Source: Chara braunii (Eukaryota; Streptophyta; Charophyceae; Charales; Characeae). Taken from it: a stretch of DNA of 39,574 bases. The translations under genes and the position numbers were made by a program. A model generated the notes under the pieces. The model was given only the letters and a program-made list of their open reading frames with translations, was not told the origin of the DNA and made no database searches. The stretch covers positions 1,897,999 to 1,937,572 of the forward strand of contig BFEA01000163.1 of the NCBI GenBank assembly GCA_003427395.1. Reading direction: 5' to 3'. Positions 30,659 to 39,574 of the stretch are shown one piece after another (the first letter of the stretch is position 1; each line of letters starts with the position of its first letter).

Positions 30659-33600
30659 CTATAGTTGTTTTTTACTATCTTTCCCTGCTTTTGCCCTCCT
30701 CCTCCAATCAACCTTAATTGCTTCTCTCATACCCTGTCTCACCGCCCTCTTAACTTCCAAATTTGAAAACGACCTTTTCTCAAATCTTGCCCTGTTTCTA
30801 TCCTTCCATATGATTTCACACAACAAACCTCTCACCACTTGGGCAATGTAGGCCCAGCCACGCTTGTTGCAAGTAACTTCCGGAAGGAAACCGAACAACA
30901 CCCATTTTTCCTCCCAATCAACCGTTTGGTCTCCAAAGCGCTGCCAGTGGTGCTTCCACCATCTCCAAATTATTCGAGAGGCTGGACATTCGCATCAAAG
31001 GTGCTCCGTAGATTCAAATGGCCAACAACAGAGCGAGCATTTGAGTTCCACTTGCATCCCTCTACTTGTGAGCCAAACTGTTGAAGGCGTCACCATCATG
31101 GATATCTGCCACAGAATCGAGACTTGTTTGCCATTTGGCAGGAAAGAGAGCATTTTCCACAGATCATAGAAGGATGATTTTTCCTCTGATAAGTCTTCAG
31201 AGAAGACAACTTGCCATCTGCTAGTGGCAACTTCTGCAGAGGACCTTATATTGTTCTTCTTCCATCTCAAACTGTAGCTTTTCACCACTGAGAATTCTGT
31301 CAGTCGTAGCTGAGGACTCCGTGCATCACACGACTTCCAACTCCAAGCCACCGGATCAATTCGCAATTTCTTAAGAGGGACGCGGCCGACCCACACCCAC
31401 CTGACCCTTGCTCGTTGTGTCCCTCTACGATCTACCACCCTTGCTTGTGGGGGGTTGTCCCAAACTTGGATCACCGATTCACAAATACAAGACAGTTCGT
31501 TCGAATGTCTCTGACACTGCTATTTCTGGACTTTTATGAAGCCACTCGAGAGGACTTCTACCAACTTCCACACTTCTTCCGAGTCTTCACTTTCTGGGCA
31601 GTACCAAGTCCCTTCGAGGTCAATTACTTTCGGGCCCAATATTATGCACCATTCCTCCGGGATGGCTTTCAGTAATTGTAACCAGTGAGGTTCTACATTT
31701 CTCAGTGGCGATAGTTTTTTCAGCAACTCTGCACAAAGCCTCCACGTACCCCGCAACGAATCTCATAAATCACCAACTGTAACTACACCTTTTTGTATCC
31801 ATGCTAGGCCAAAGGAGGTTGTTGAGTCATCCGCTTTGAACCAGCTGCCCTGTTCGTTTACGATCTGAGGATTTTCGAAGAGGATTTGGCCTTGGACTTC
31901 CTCTTTCGTTACTGGCTGAATACGCCCCTTCGGCGGTAGCTTGCCCCAGGCTTTAAGAACTTCACGCCAGAACCATGATTTCACTCGTTTTCTTTGGAAG
32001 GACTGGATGAACATGCAAGACCAGATGTCTTGCGGTCGACATAAGTTTCACTCCTTCATTATTATCCGTTATGCTAGCTCCATCCAGTGTTCCTTCACTG
32101 CAGCATTAGCTACTCTCGTCAGCCACATACTGAGTTGAGCCTGGTTTTAACTCACGGGGTCTACCAAATTCAATCCTCCTTCACTTCTCGGGAATGTTAA
32201 TACTTCCCAGGCTACCTTTATCAGACAACCCTCCCCGTCTTTGGCCCTCGGCTTCCAGATAATGTGTGCTACCAGCCGTTTGATGGCCTTCCAAACATTG
32301 TTCGACACTTCCCTAACTGCACTCACGAACCACATTATTGAGAAGAGGGTCACATTTGCTACTAACGCTCTCCCGATAATCGACAAATGTCACAGTCGTG
32401 TTGCAAGTCTTTGCTGCAACAGCAAGCCTTGAGTGGAAACATCAATATGGAGGGTGACCATAACCCTTAGAAACCTTTCCTTTCCTCCTTCTAGTATCCT
32501 CTTCATCCCCCATTGCACCGAAAGTTCAAACTCTGTTGGTAGCAGGAATACCGATTTGTCCCAGTTAATCGATGCTTCGGACAAGGCCGAATATTCTGTG
32601 AGGGTATCTTTCAAAGAGGATAAGGATTCGTTGGAGTTCTCGCTGATGACGAAAAGATCATTTGCAAGGGCCTTGACTTTGCAGTGGGCACCACTGTGCA
32701 ACGTCAGTCCTTTGAGACTTTGGTTTCTCCGCAGTCTATTGAGCAACATTTTTATCTGCAATACAAAGAGTAGAGGTGCCAACGGGCAGCCTTGCCGCAA
32801 CGAACGCGTAAGTTTGAAGGGCGATGACAGATATCCGTTAATCATTACAGCTGACGTCGACAGCGTATACATTGTCACCGTCCACTTGCAAAATGATGTG
32901 CCAAACCCCATTCTCCTCGGCGTCAAGAACACGAAGGGCCATCCGACTTTGTCATACGCCTTTTCTAGATCTATCAATAGAATAGTCGTATGCATGTTCT
33001 CTGACTGCACCCATTCCAGCACTTCCAACGGTGTAATTATGTTATTGAATATCGAACACCCTCGAACAAACGCTCCCTGGTCTCCTTCTACCAAATCCGG
33101 TAGGTGGCATCCCAACCTCCGCGCCAGTGCTTTGGTTAAGATCTTATAAGACACGTTCAGTATCGAACTTGGCCGCCAATTCCTGACTTTTGTCTTATCC
33201 CCCTTTTTAAACAGCATACTGATCGCCCCGTGTGTCATCTCTCTACCCAGACGACCCCCCACTAACACTTGATTGTAGAGTTCAACAAACTTTGGTCCCA
33301 ACGTGCCCCACATGGCGGTGTAGAATTCAACAGATAAGCCATCAATTCCTGGGGATTTCCCCTTGGCCATAGACTTAACTGTCTGTGTCAGTTCCTCCAG
33401 GGAGACCGGTCGATCAAGGTCTAGTCTAGCTATGTCTGACAATGTCACGTTCGTGTCCTCCCACATGTCCGAATCGGACGAGAGGTCTGTTGTTGGGTCC
33501 TCCTATGGGCGTCTTGAAGTAAGGATGTCCTCATAGTAGAGTTTTGCGTAGTGTAGCATGCCAGCCGCAGTGGCAGCGTTTGGGGCATTGCAGTCAAAAG

Positions 33601-34795
33601 GGTGTCGGAGTTCTACTGTCTACTGCTGGGTCCGTCGCAACTGCAACTTCTGAAACGTTTCCTTCGTTATCTGATCATGGCACTCAATTTTTTTTTCTCT
33701 GAGTAGTTCGGACCATATCTTCTGCTTGTCTTGCTGGATTTTGTCCCATTCCCCCATTCTGCGTTTCCTTTCTGCAACCTACACCATTGCTGATATAGGG
33801 TTCCCCTCTATGCGTGCTTCCGCTTCCTCCACTCTTTTCCTACAATCCACTTCCTTCACATTTCTTTCTTTTGCCATAATTCTAGAGCATACGTTTAAGA
33901 TCCCAGAGACAATCACCAATCCAACGTCCAACCACTCTGCTGAATCGGCAAAGTAATCTCTTGCAGAGTTCATATGGTCCTCTACCCATTCACCAATCCC
34001 TGTATTTTTCAAAACCTGCCTATTCAATCCAAAGAAACCTCTACCCCTCTCGCACCCCTCTTGAAGTCTAATCTCTGCTATAACTATTTTATGATCCGAA
34101 AGTGGACTGCTTGCATGCTTCAAAGTTGTTACCTTTGGCAGCAGGTGATCACACATCAGCAAGTAGTCGAGGTGACGTTTAGTTACTCGTTGTCTGTTAT
34201 GATGCAAATGGAACCAAGTAAAGTCCGGATCCTCCGGGTTCAACAACCGAAAAGGGTCTGTAAGGGACAAAGCTTCGATTAGGTGTAACAGGCGCTCCAC
34301 ATCCTTTTTGCTGGCAGTCACTGAGTCCGGGCGAAGAGCGTCATCTAAGGACCTGTTCCAATCACCCGCTAGTATGACATTATCTACTTTCGGGATATTG
34401 GAGAGCAGGGTTCCAAAAAACCTTTTACTTTCCCTCAAAGCAGTTGGTGCATACACTGTCATTAGAAGTCATTCATCCGTTCCCACTTCCACTCGCATCC
34501 ACGCCCAACGACCCCAAATGTTCGCCTCTTTGTCAATAACTCGAACTTGAAGATCTTTGTGCAAAAAGAATGCAGACCCCCCCCTCGTTCCTTGAGCAGG
34601 GAACCATACCTGGGGGCCATCCCACCATGGTCCCAGGTTCTTAATCTTCTCCTCGTTCAACTTCGTCTCCTAACGCATTACACAATTTATGTTCCACTCG
34701 TGCACCCAAAACTTCAGGCCTCTCCTTTTACATCTACCGTTCGTATCCCCCAACCCTCTGATATTCCAAGAGGCTAGCTTAAGTTTGTCCATCAT
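30659..34795 (-). pseudogene. LINE-C ORF2: endonuclease-reverse transcriptase with stops
   Basis: Starts at ATG 34793-34795, overlapping the middle ORF by 17 bases, and keeps one register for 4.1 kb. Endonuclease: LASWNIRGLGD, then the conserved Gln of the QETKL motif replaced by TAG (34670-34672), VYAPT, GDWNR, HLDYLL and SDHK. Reverse transcriptase: SPGIDGLS, DLEKAYDKV, RQGCPLAP; the catalytic box reads LAND where FADD is expected (32654-32668). zf-RVT: CSLC and ESTEHL, a TGA (30995), then CECP. Stops: TAG 34670, 33779, 33620, 33503, 31520 and 30659; TAA 32147 and 32069; TGA 34469, 32387, 32048, 31763 and 30995. It is dead as a source of enzyme. Confidence 0.85.
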
Positions 34796-35384
34796 TACCC
34801 TCTATTCCCGCTAAACCTTGGATACAGGATTGCAACTGCTGCTGATCGACACACTGTTGAGCCCCTCGGTCTGCCCCTGTAGCTGTGGAGTCTCTGGAAT
34901 TACGAGAGGGTCTAGACCTATCACGCGTGCTACCACGGGACGATCTCGAGGCCGAGAGGACCTGCCAATCCACCTGCAGTTTCTTATTTACATTCCTCAG
35001 GACCAAAGCTGAAATGTCTGGTATAATCTTGATGAGCTTCAGTTCCTGCATGTGTTGGTCTGACAGCTTGGACATATGTACCCATCTTACCCTCGCCTGC
35101 GTCAGGGAGTTCGCCAACTCCGAAGGGACACGAGCATCTAGTAACGGGAAGTAGAGTTTGTAGAAGCGTTCACCCGATTCCACTATTAAGCTCACCATCG
35201 ACGAGCGCGGAATCAGTCGGATGGGCACATGCTGGCCGTACAGAGACTTCGTGAAGTCAAAAATTTTCGACGGCGTAGGGGAGTGGTCCACATCAGCCGA
35301 CGGCAGCACAGGTGAACCATCCGATTGCGTCAAGGCCAGGAAGTATACCCCGTAATTTGCCATTGTGCAGAGGATAGGCACCAA
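34779..35384 (-). CDS. LINE-C middle ORF, unknown protein (about 200 residues)
   Basis: Intact frame of 201 codons between ORF1 and ORF2; its stop overlaps the ORF2 start by 17 bases, which would suit coupled reinitiation. The N-terminal 130 residues look globular (GQHVPIRLIPRS, FYKLYFPLLDARVP, RWVHMSKLSDQHMQELKLIK). The last 60 are disordered, rich in serine, arginine and glutamine. The globular part resembles the second half of the LINE-B middle ORF, the clearest shared piece being the RW ... L ... QELK segment. No known domain. The true start may be a few codons downstream of the first possible one. Confidence 0.55.
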   Translation of the reverse strand: MVPILCTMANYGVYFLALTQSDGSPVLPSADVDHSPTPSKIFDFTKSLYGQHVPIRLIPRSSMVSLIVESGERFYKLYFPLLDARVPSELANSLTQARVRWVHMSKLSDQHMQELKLIKIIPDISALVLRNVNKKLQVDWQVLSASRSSRGSTRDRSRPSRNSRDSTATGADRGAQQCVDQQQLQSCIQGLAGIEGNDGQT

Positions 35385-35585
35385 TCTTCTATGTACTTCT
35401 CTGCTTGGCTCTTACAAAGTGTGTCTGCTCTTTGATTGCCCGCCTGATTCGAATTGACCTCTCCCATAATCTCTTCATTTCTGGCAACTTAGTAGGGATT
35501 GAGCTCAACATCGAGGACCGCTCGCCCCTGAACCTTGAGATGCTTTATCCCCTTCACACCACTCGCTTCTCGATCTCACCCTGGA

Positions 35586-37535
35586 CTATGATGAGGCCAA
35601 GGTTCTCGACAACTCCCCTTGCATGCCTTTCACCTCTTCTTCTTGTTCGGGGATCCTCCCCATGTCCATTTTGTTTCCAGTTTGTTCCCCCGATCCAGCT
35701 CTCGCTCTGTCGCCTGACTTGGACTGCAGACCTTCTCTGCGCCATTCTCGTTCGTGATCTCTCCACCTTTCATCCTGCCTGCTACCTCGATCTCTCCAGT
35801 TTCCCCTACTGTCACTCCCTAACGTTCTTCCCTCCTCCCTCCGGTCTCCACTTGTACCTCTTCTACCCAATCTTGACATTCCCGGTCTATCTGATCTCCA
35901 AGAAGAGCCTGGTGGCAAGAAGTGAGGCTCCCTGTAGTGCGGAGTCAGGTCCCCCCCATTATAGGAGTTGTCCGGATATTGAGGACGCAGGCGAGCCGAG
36001 GGAACCAGGGCATGCGATTCTTGGAACACCTGGTCCAATTGATAGAGTTGCCGCAAATGGTGCTCTTGTGGTTCTAGACCCCACAAGGGGTCTTGCCAGA
36101 GCGTTTGTTCATTCGGTGGAGGCGCTCTCTCACCATTGTAGCCGTATCCAAACCAGTTTGTTCTACCCAGCCAGGGTGTCGTGGGCGATGGGCCTCCCAT
36201 GCCGTCTTCCGGTATCTGGTAACCCCCTTGTCCGCCTAGCAGCTGCTCCTCTAACTCCCCTCCGTTTGCTGATCACCTTGGTACCCACGGTACCCGTGGC
36301 TCCGAATGCCCTGACCCTCCTCCAGGATCGTTCCCCTTGCTTCCCAACTAGCACCCTGTGAATTCTGGCCTTGCTCTTGTACCGGGTGGCCACTTCGTTC
36401 ACCTTGTCTCCCTCTCTCACTGCCTCCCAACTGTTCCTCATAAATCCATCTCTCGTTCCCACTTGATCCGCCCATATAGGCCCCTGAGGCCTGTTCACTG
36501 CTGTTGTGGTTGGGACGTTATTGCTTCGCCCGTGTTTGCTGCATGGGATCCCGTCTGCCTCTCATGTCCCTCCTGTCTTTGTAGATGCTGTGCGAACCTC
36601 ACCTTATGACCCCCTGGTTTGGCTAACTGACATCCGCCTCTTTCTTCTCCTTGACGGATTATGGGGCAGTTAACTTCCGTGTGGAAGTATCATCTACATC
36701 TTCTGCACCAATCCATATACGGGGTGGCGATCTCCACACTCCATCTCTCCCCGGAGGGCGACTCGATGGTTAACATGTCATCAATTCGCTCTCGAACTTC
36801 AGGCGACATATCAAATTTTACATTCCTTAATTTCGGCCTTGAGCTGTCATATTCAGGAGGATGCATCCGTAGTACCTCGCCAAACATTCCTTGAACCGCA
36901 CTCTGCAAATAATAATAGGCATCCAGAGGGACTCATAGTGCCGTTATCCAAAATTTTATCTCCGCTTCTTGTAATCTCATTGCTCTCAATTCCTATAAGG
37001 GCAGCCACGGTTTGAAAGTCACTACATATTCCTCCGCATCTTGAAGCTTGATTTTCAACTTTTTTTGTCGAAGGAGCCAAGTGGCAATTTGCTCCGACCT
37101 AGCAACATACGAAGCCACATTTGCCCCTTCAAACTTCACCCTCCCTCGCTCTGCATCTGGGCCAAAAAGTCTTCGCACGAACCACCCATCTTCAAATGCC
37201 CTAATCAAGTCCTCCTTCACTTGCCTTGACAACTGCCTTGCTCCTCCTTGAAACGTAACTATGACTGTATGGTCCTTCAACCATGCCTCCTTGACAGCGT
37301 TGACTTGTCCGTTGACCACGGAACGTTTCCCCTCTGCGTCCTCAATAACTTCTCCTAACGAAGCATCATTTGGATAAACTCCTTGCATGTAGCATCTACC
37401 TATAGATTCTCTTGATCTCTCCTCGGTCCTTGTTGTCGCCGATGGAGTCGGGGGAATATACCGCCCGCTTACCCTTTGATTTGCCATCATCTTCGCTCTA
37501 GGGCGGCAGCTACCAAGGCCTTCTGTTCTCCTCAC
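35586..37535 (-). pseudogene. LINE-C ORF1: nucleic-acid-binding protein with stops
   Basis: Begins near 37535 with a basic, disordered N-terminus. A DUF4283-like domain follows (SLGEVIEDAEGKR, EDGWFVRRLFGPD, FKPWLPL, then KFWITAL and AYYYLQSAVQGMFGEVLRMHPPEYD), interrupted by TAG (36993) and TGA (about 36930). The zinc knuckle has canonical CX2CX4HX4C spacing (36666-36707), but a TGA at 36690-36692 falls between the second Cys and the His. Downstream the glycine/glutamine/arginine-rich tail shifts frame near 36520 and again near 36250, ending around 35586. Family role: RNA binding during retrotransposition. Confidence 0.65.
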
Positions 37536-37560
37536 TAATTGCAGAGTTAGGGTAGATAAT

Positions 37561-37900
37561 TCTCCTAGGTTATCCCGTCGTGCTAGTCCAACGAAGATGC
37601 ACCTAGACCGCTTTTCCTAGTCCGTTCCGACTAATGCATCAGAAACCGGGAATAAACTACCGTACTCTGTTCTACAGGACTGCCCAAGCGACCAACACCA
37701 AACACCTCTGTTATAGAGGCGGGCATGGCCGACGCCCACTCTCCGTCTTGATGGCGGAGGACGTGGTTGTGCAGCGCCGTCGATAACGACGACGACGGTC
37801 CGAGGCGGAGCGCTATGCTATCCGCCCACTACAGGTGGAATTCCGTTTACCTGGTTATAATGATTTTTTTGAGGAAAAAAAAAAAGAAAAAAAAAGGATT
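37561..37900. other. LINE-C 5' leader or flank, unassigned
   Basis: GC-richer sequence with a CGACGACGACGG stretch near 37786-37800, then an A-rich run (37867-37896). It may include the LINE-C 5' UTR. No gene recognised. Confidence 0.35.
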
Positions 37901-39480
37901 TCAGGCCCAAACGACACCGGAGTCTTGTGGGAAAATTTGAACCTGCTCAGAGGGGCGCGCACAGGGTAAATCGGCCGTAGGAAGGGCGCGACGCGAAATA
38001 ACGCAAATTAGAGGGGCGCCAGACAAATTTTCCCTTTCCGCTTTCCAAAATTCTTTGCCCATTTTTTTTGGCCGGACGGTTTTTCCATCCTTTTTCCTGT
38101 GGGGTCCACCCCTAAAACACCATGCGGTTGCTTTTGCCGTGGGGGCACTCCAGAGTGGTATGTCGGACGCTGTCAAAAACGTTGAGGGCAACCTTGTAAT
38201 CGCCCTGTCCAATTCAGTGATAGTTGGAAAGCGCGTGCTTTCTCGCCCGCGCAACTTTCGGGAAATTGCTCACCTCGCTTGGGGGCGTACCCAGTCGGTA
38301 CACACATTTTGTATTTTTTCGAGAAATAAACACTTGATTGCTCATGAAAAAAGAGGTTTTCAGGCCCGGTCCTCACAATATCCCATGAACTATCTAGACA
38401 AAGACTTGAGTTCGAATCCTGAGGGGAAACCAGATTAATGCAGTGAGGAGAAAGCGAAAGAAAGGAAAAAGGAGGAACTGCCCACCCGGGTACCCACTCT
38501 TGGAGGTGACACGTGAGTGGTTCGTTTGTGACGGTGGCGGTAGTACTGTGCCTTACCAGCGAGGACCTTGGGGAAATGTGTCGGCTTCGTTGATTTGTGT
38601 GTATTATGATAAAAGGTAAACTGCAGAACGTTCGTTAGATAGAATACAAGGCAGGTGGGTAAATGCAGGAATTTTTCGAAAATACGAATGCTTCGGCATG
38701 CGTCAGCGAGGTAGAGGCCGCCTGGTGCGCTCGAGCACGATGGCGGGGCAAGGTTTTCGATGATGACGGCAGCGCGAGAGCTCGACGGCGCGCGGGTTCG
38801 GTTAGTGTGTGCGGCATTGGCTGGTCGCGCCGCCTCGCCTCCGCTGGTTCGGTTCCGCGGAGCGAGCGGTCGCTCTCGATCTAAGCGTCCGTGGTGATCA
38901 TTGCTCGCTGCCGTTATGGCGACCGAACGATGAGCGATCTCTTTGTAACGAGCGTCAGTCAGGCTGGCGAGAGGTTGCGACGACCGAGCTGTTGCTACCA
39001 CTTCCTGTTTCTTCCTCGTTTTTGTCTTCAGGCTGAAGAGTACGCACTCGCCAAGAAGGTCGGTGCTGGGCATCAACAGGCGGGCAACAACAGACGCGCG
39101 GCAAGTCGCGCACATGAATGCATGGGGATTGGCAAGATCTCTGCCCAGAAGTCCGCAAGATCTGCGAAATGACCGTGGAAAGGGCTGCCACGTGTGACAT
39201 TCGGAACCACGTGGACAGGAAGTGGGCAAGGAGAACGTGATGGGAATTGGGAGTGGGTGGGTAACCTCCAGGTGAATCTGCCAGGGAAAAGGTCGGAGGA
39301 GAACTAGTGAGAAAACGAGCTTGTCGTCACACGCACTCGCTCAGCGAGGCTCACGAATTTGTTAATGCTTGGTTGCCTGGAGCTTCTCTGAGAAACGATC
39401 ACACAAGCGTACACGCTCACTCTGTGCGTGTATGCGTGCGTGGGAGATACGTGCGTGTTTGCGTGTGTCACAGAGGTAGA
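37901..39480. other. Unassigned DNA, partly CpG-rich
   Basis: Bases about 38700-38960 are rich in CpG. A B-box-like GAGTTCGAATCC lies at about 38408-38420, but no A box is seen at tRNA spacing. A minus-strand open frame of 264 codons (38435-39229) is low in recognisable features and overlaps frames on the other strand, so I do not call it a gene. Confidence 0.4.
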
Positions 39481-39493
39481 TCGAGAGAGGGAG

Positions 39494-39574
<81 letters not shown>
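39481..39574. repeat. (GA)n microsatellite at window end
   Basis: Nearly uninterrupted GA units run to the last base, preceded by a GT/GC-rich stretch (39410-39470) with GTGCGTGT words. The array may continue beyond the window. Confidence 0.95.

Larger units (their letters stand above)
29914..37560 (-). mobile_element. LINE-C: near full-length, diverged L1-type retrotransposon
   Basis: On the minus strand: ORF1 from 37535, a middle ORF (35384-34779), ORF2 (34795 to about 30659), then a 0.7 kb 3' UTR ending in AGCTCCCC-containing sequence and a poly-A (plus-strand T run 29914-29929). Same architecture as LINE-B but clearly a different family by protein sequence. ORF1 and ORF2 carry stops. The 5' end is not sharply defined; it may extend a few hundred bases above 37560. 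No target-site duplication was recognised. Confidence 0.85.

Noticed and set aside
32433-33149. 238-codon plus-strand open frame
   Set aside because: It is exactly antisense to the LINE-C reverse transcriptase, which shows the conserved motifs.
35405-36361. 318-codon plus-strand open frame
   Set aside because: Antisense to the disordered ORF1 tail of LINE-C; proline/serine/leucine-rich, as expected for such a shadow.
38380-38430. Possible tRNA gene from GAGTTCGAATCC
   Set aside because: No A-box-like word at the right distance, and the T-stem does not pair.
38435-39229. 264-codon minus-strand open frame
   Set aside because: Low-complexity, CpG-driven composition, overlapping frames on the other strand and no recognisable domain or leader.
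1-39574. CRISPR array, bacterial operon or prophage
   Set aside because: No regular repeat-spacer array and no prokaryotic gene packing; LINEs, poly-A tails and microsatellites point to a eukaryotic nuclear genome.

Overview
The window looks like repeat-dense nuclear DNA from a plant-lineage (streptophyte) eukaryote. It holds three LINE retrotransposons of the plant L1 type: ORF1 with a DUF4283-like domain and a CCHC zinc knuckle, and ORF2 with an APE endonuclease, a reverse transcriptase and a C-terminal zf-RVT zinc-binding region. There is no operon structure, long stretches are AT-rich and non-coding, and microsatellites, poly-A tails and assembly Ns are frequent. A charophyte alga is my guess at the source; nothing in the sequence proves it. 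I see no intact host protein gene.

Layout. 13-232: a small foldback hairpin. 470-7765: a very large imperfect palindrome. Its arms (about 2.8 and 3.1 kb, roughly 75-80% identical where they align by eye) face each other across a 1.4 kb pyrimidine-rich spacer. The inner ~400 bp of each arm is the best conserved part, recurs as a third diverged copy at 28735-29225, and carries hairpins whose stems differ between copies while pairing is kept. 7766-9590: degenerate short repeats and a CAG-rich patch. 9590-12055: LINE-A, a 5'-truncated, frameshifted fragment ending in (TA)n. 12056-12464: a possible minus-strand exon. 12465-15950: unassigned DNA with an inverted 51-bp pair, a (CA)n assembly gap, a tRNA-like hairpin and a nested palindrome. 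15950-19111: a poly-A-tailed sequence, a 1-kb chain of short hairpins, a hairpin-plus-T-tract minisatellite and a 10-bp repeat.

19112-27740: LINE-B (plus strand), essentially full length. 29918-~37560: LINE-C (minus strand), also nearly full length but from a more diverged family. Both carry an extra open frame between ORF1 and ORF2 that I do not recognise. The ORF2 frames of LINE-B and LINE-C stay in register for about 3.7 and 4.1 kb, apart from 20 in-frame stop codons, nearly all explicable as C-to-T changes of CAA, CAG or CGA codons. 37560-39574: unassigned DNA ending in a long (GA)n tract.

How the parts act together: in an active LINE, ORF1 would coat the RNA, and ORF2 would nick the target, prime on the nick and copy the RNA from its structured 3' end. 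All three copies here are broken, so any mobility would need proteins from intact relatives elsewhere. The repeat families (giant palindrome, foldbacks, hairpin chain) encode nothing I can identify; their apparent content is secondary structure.
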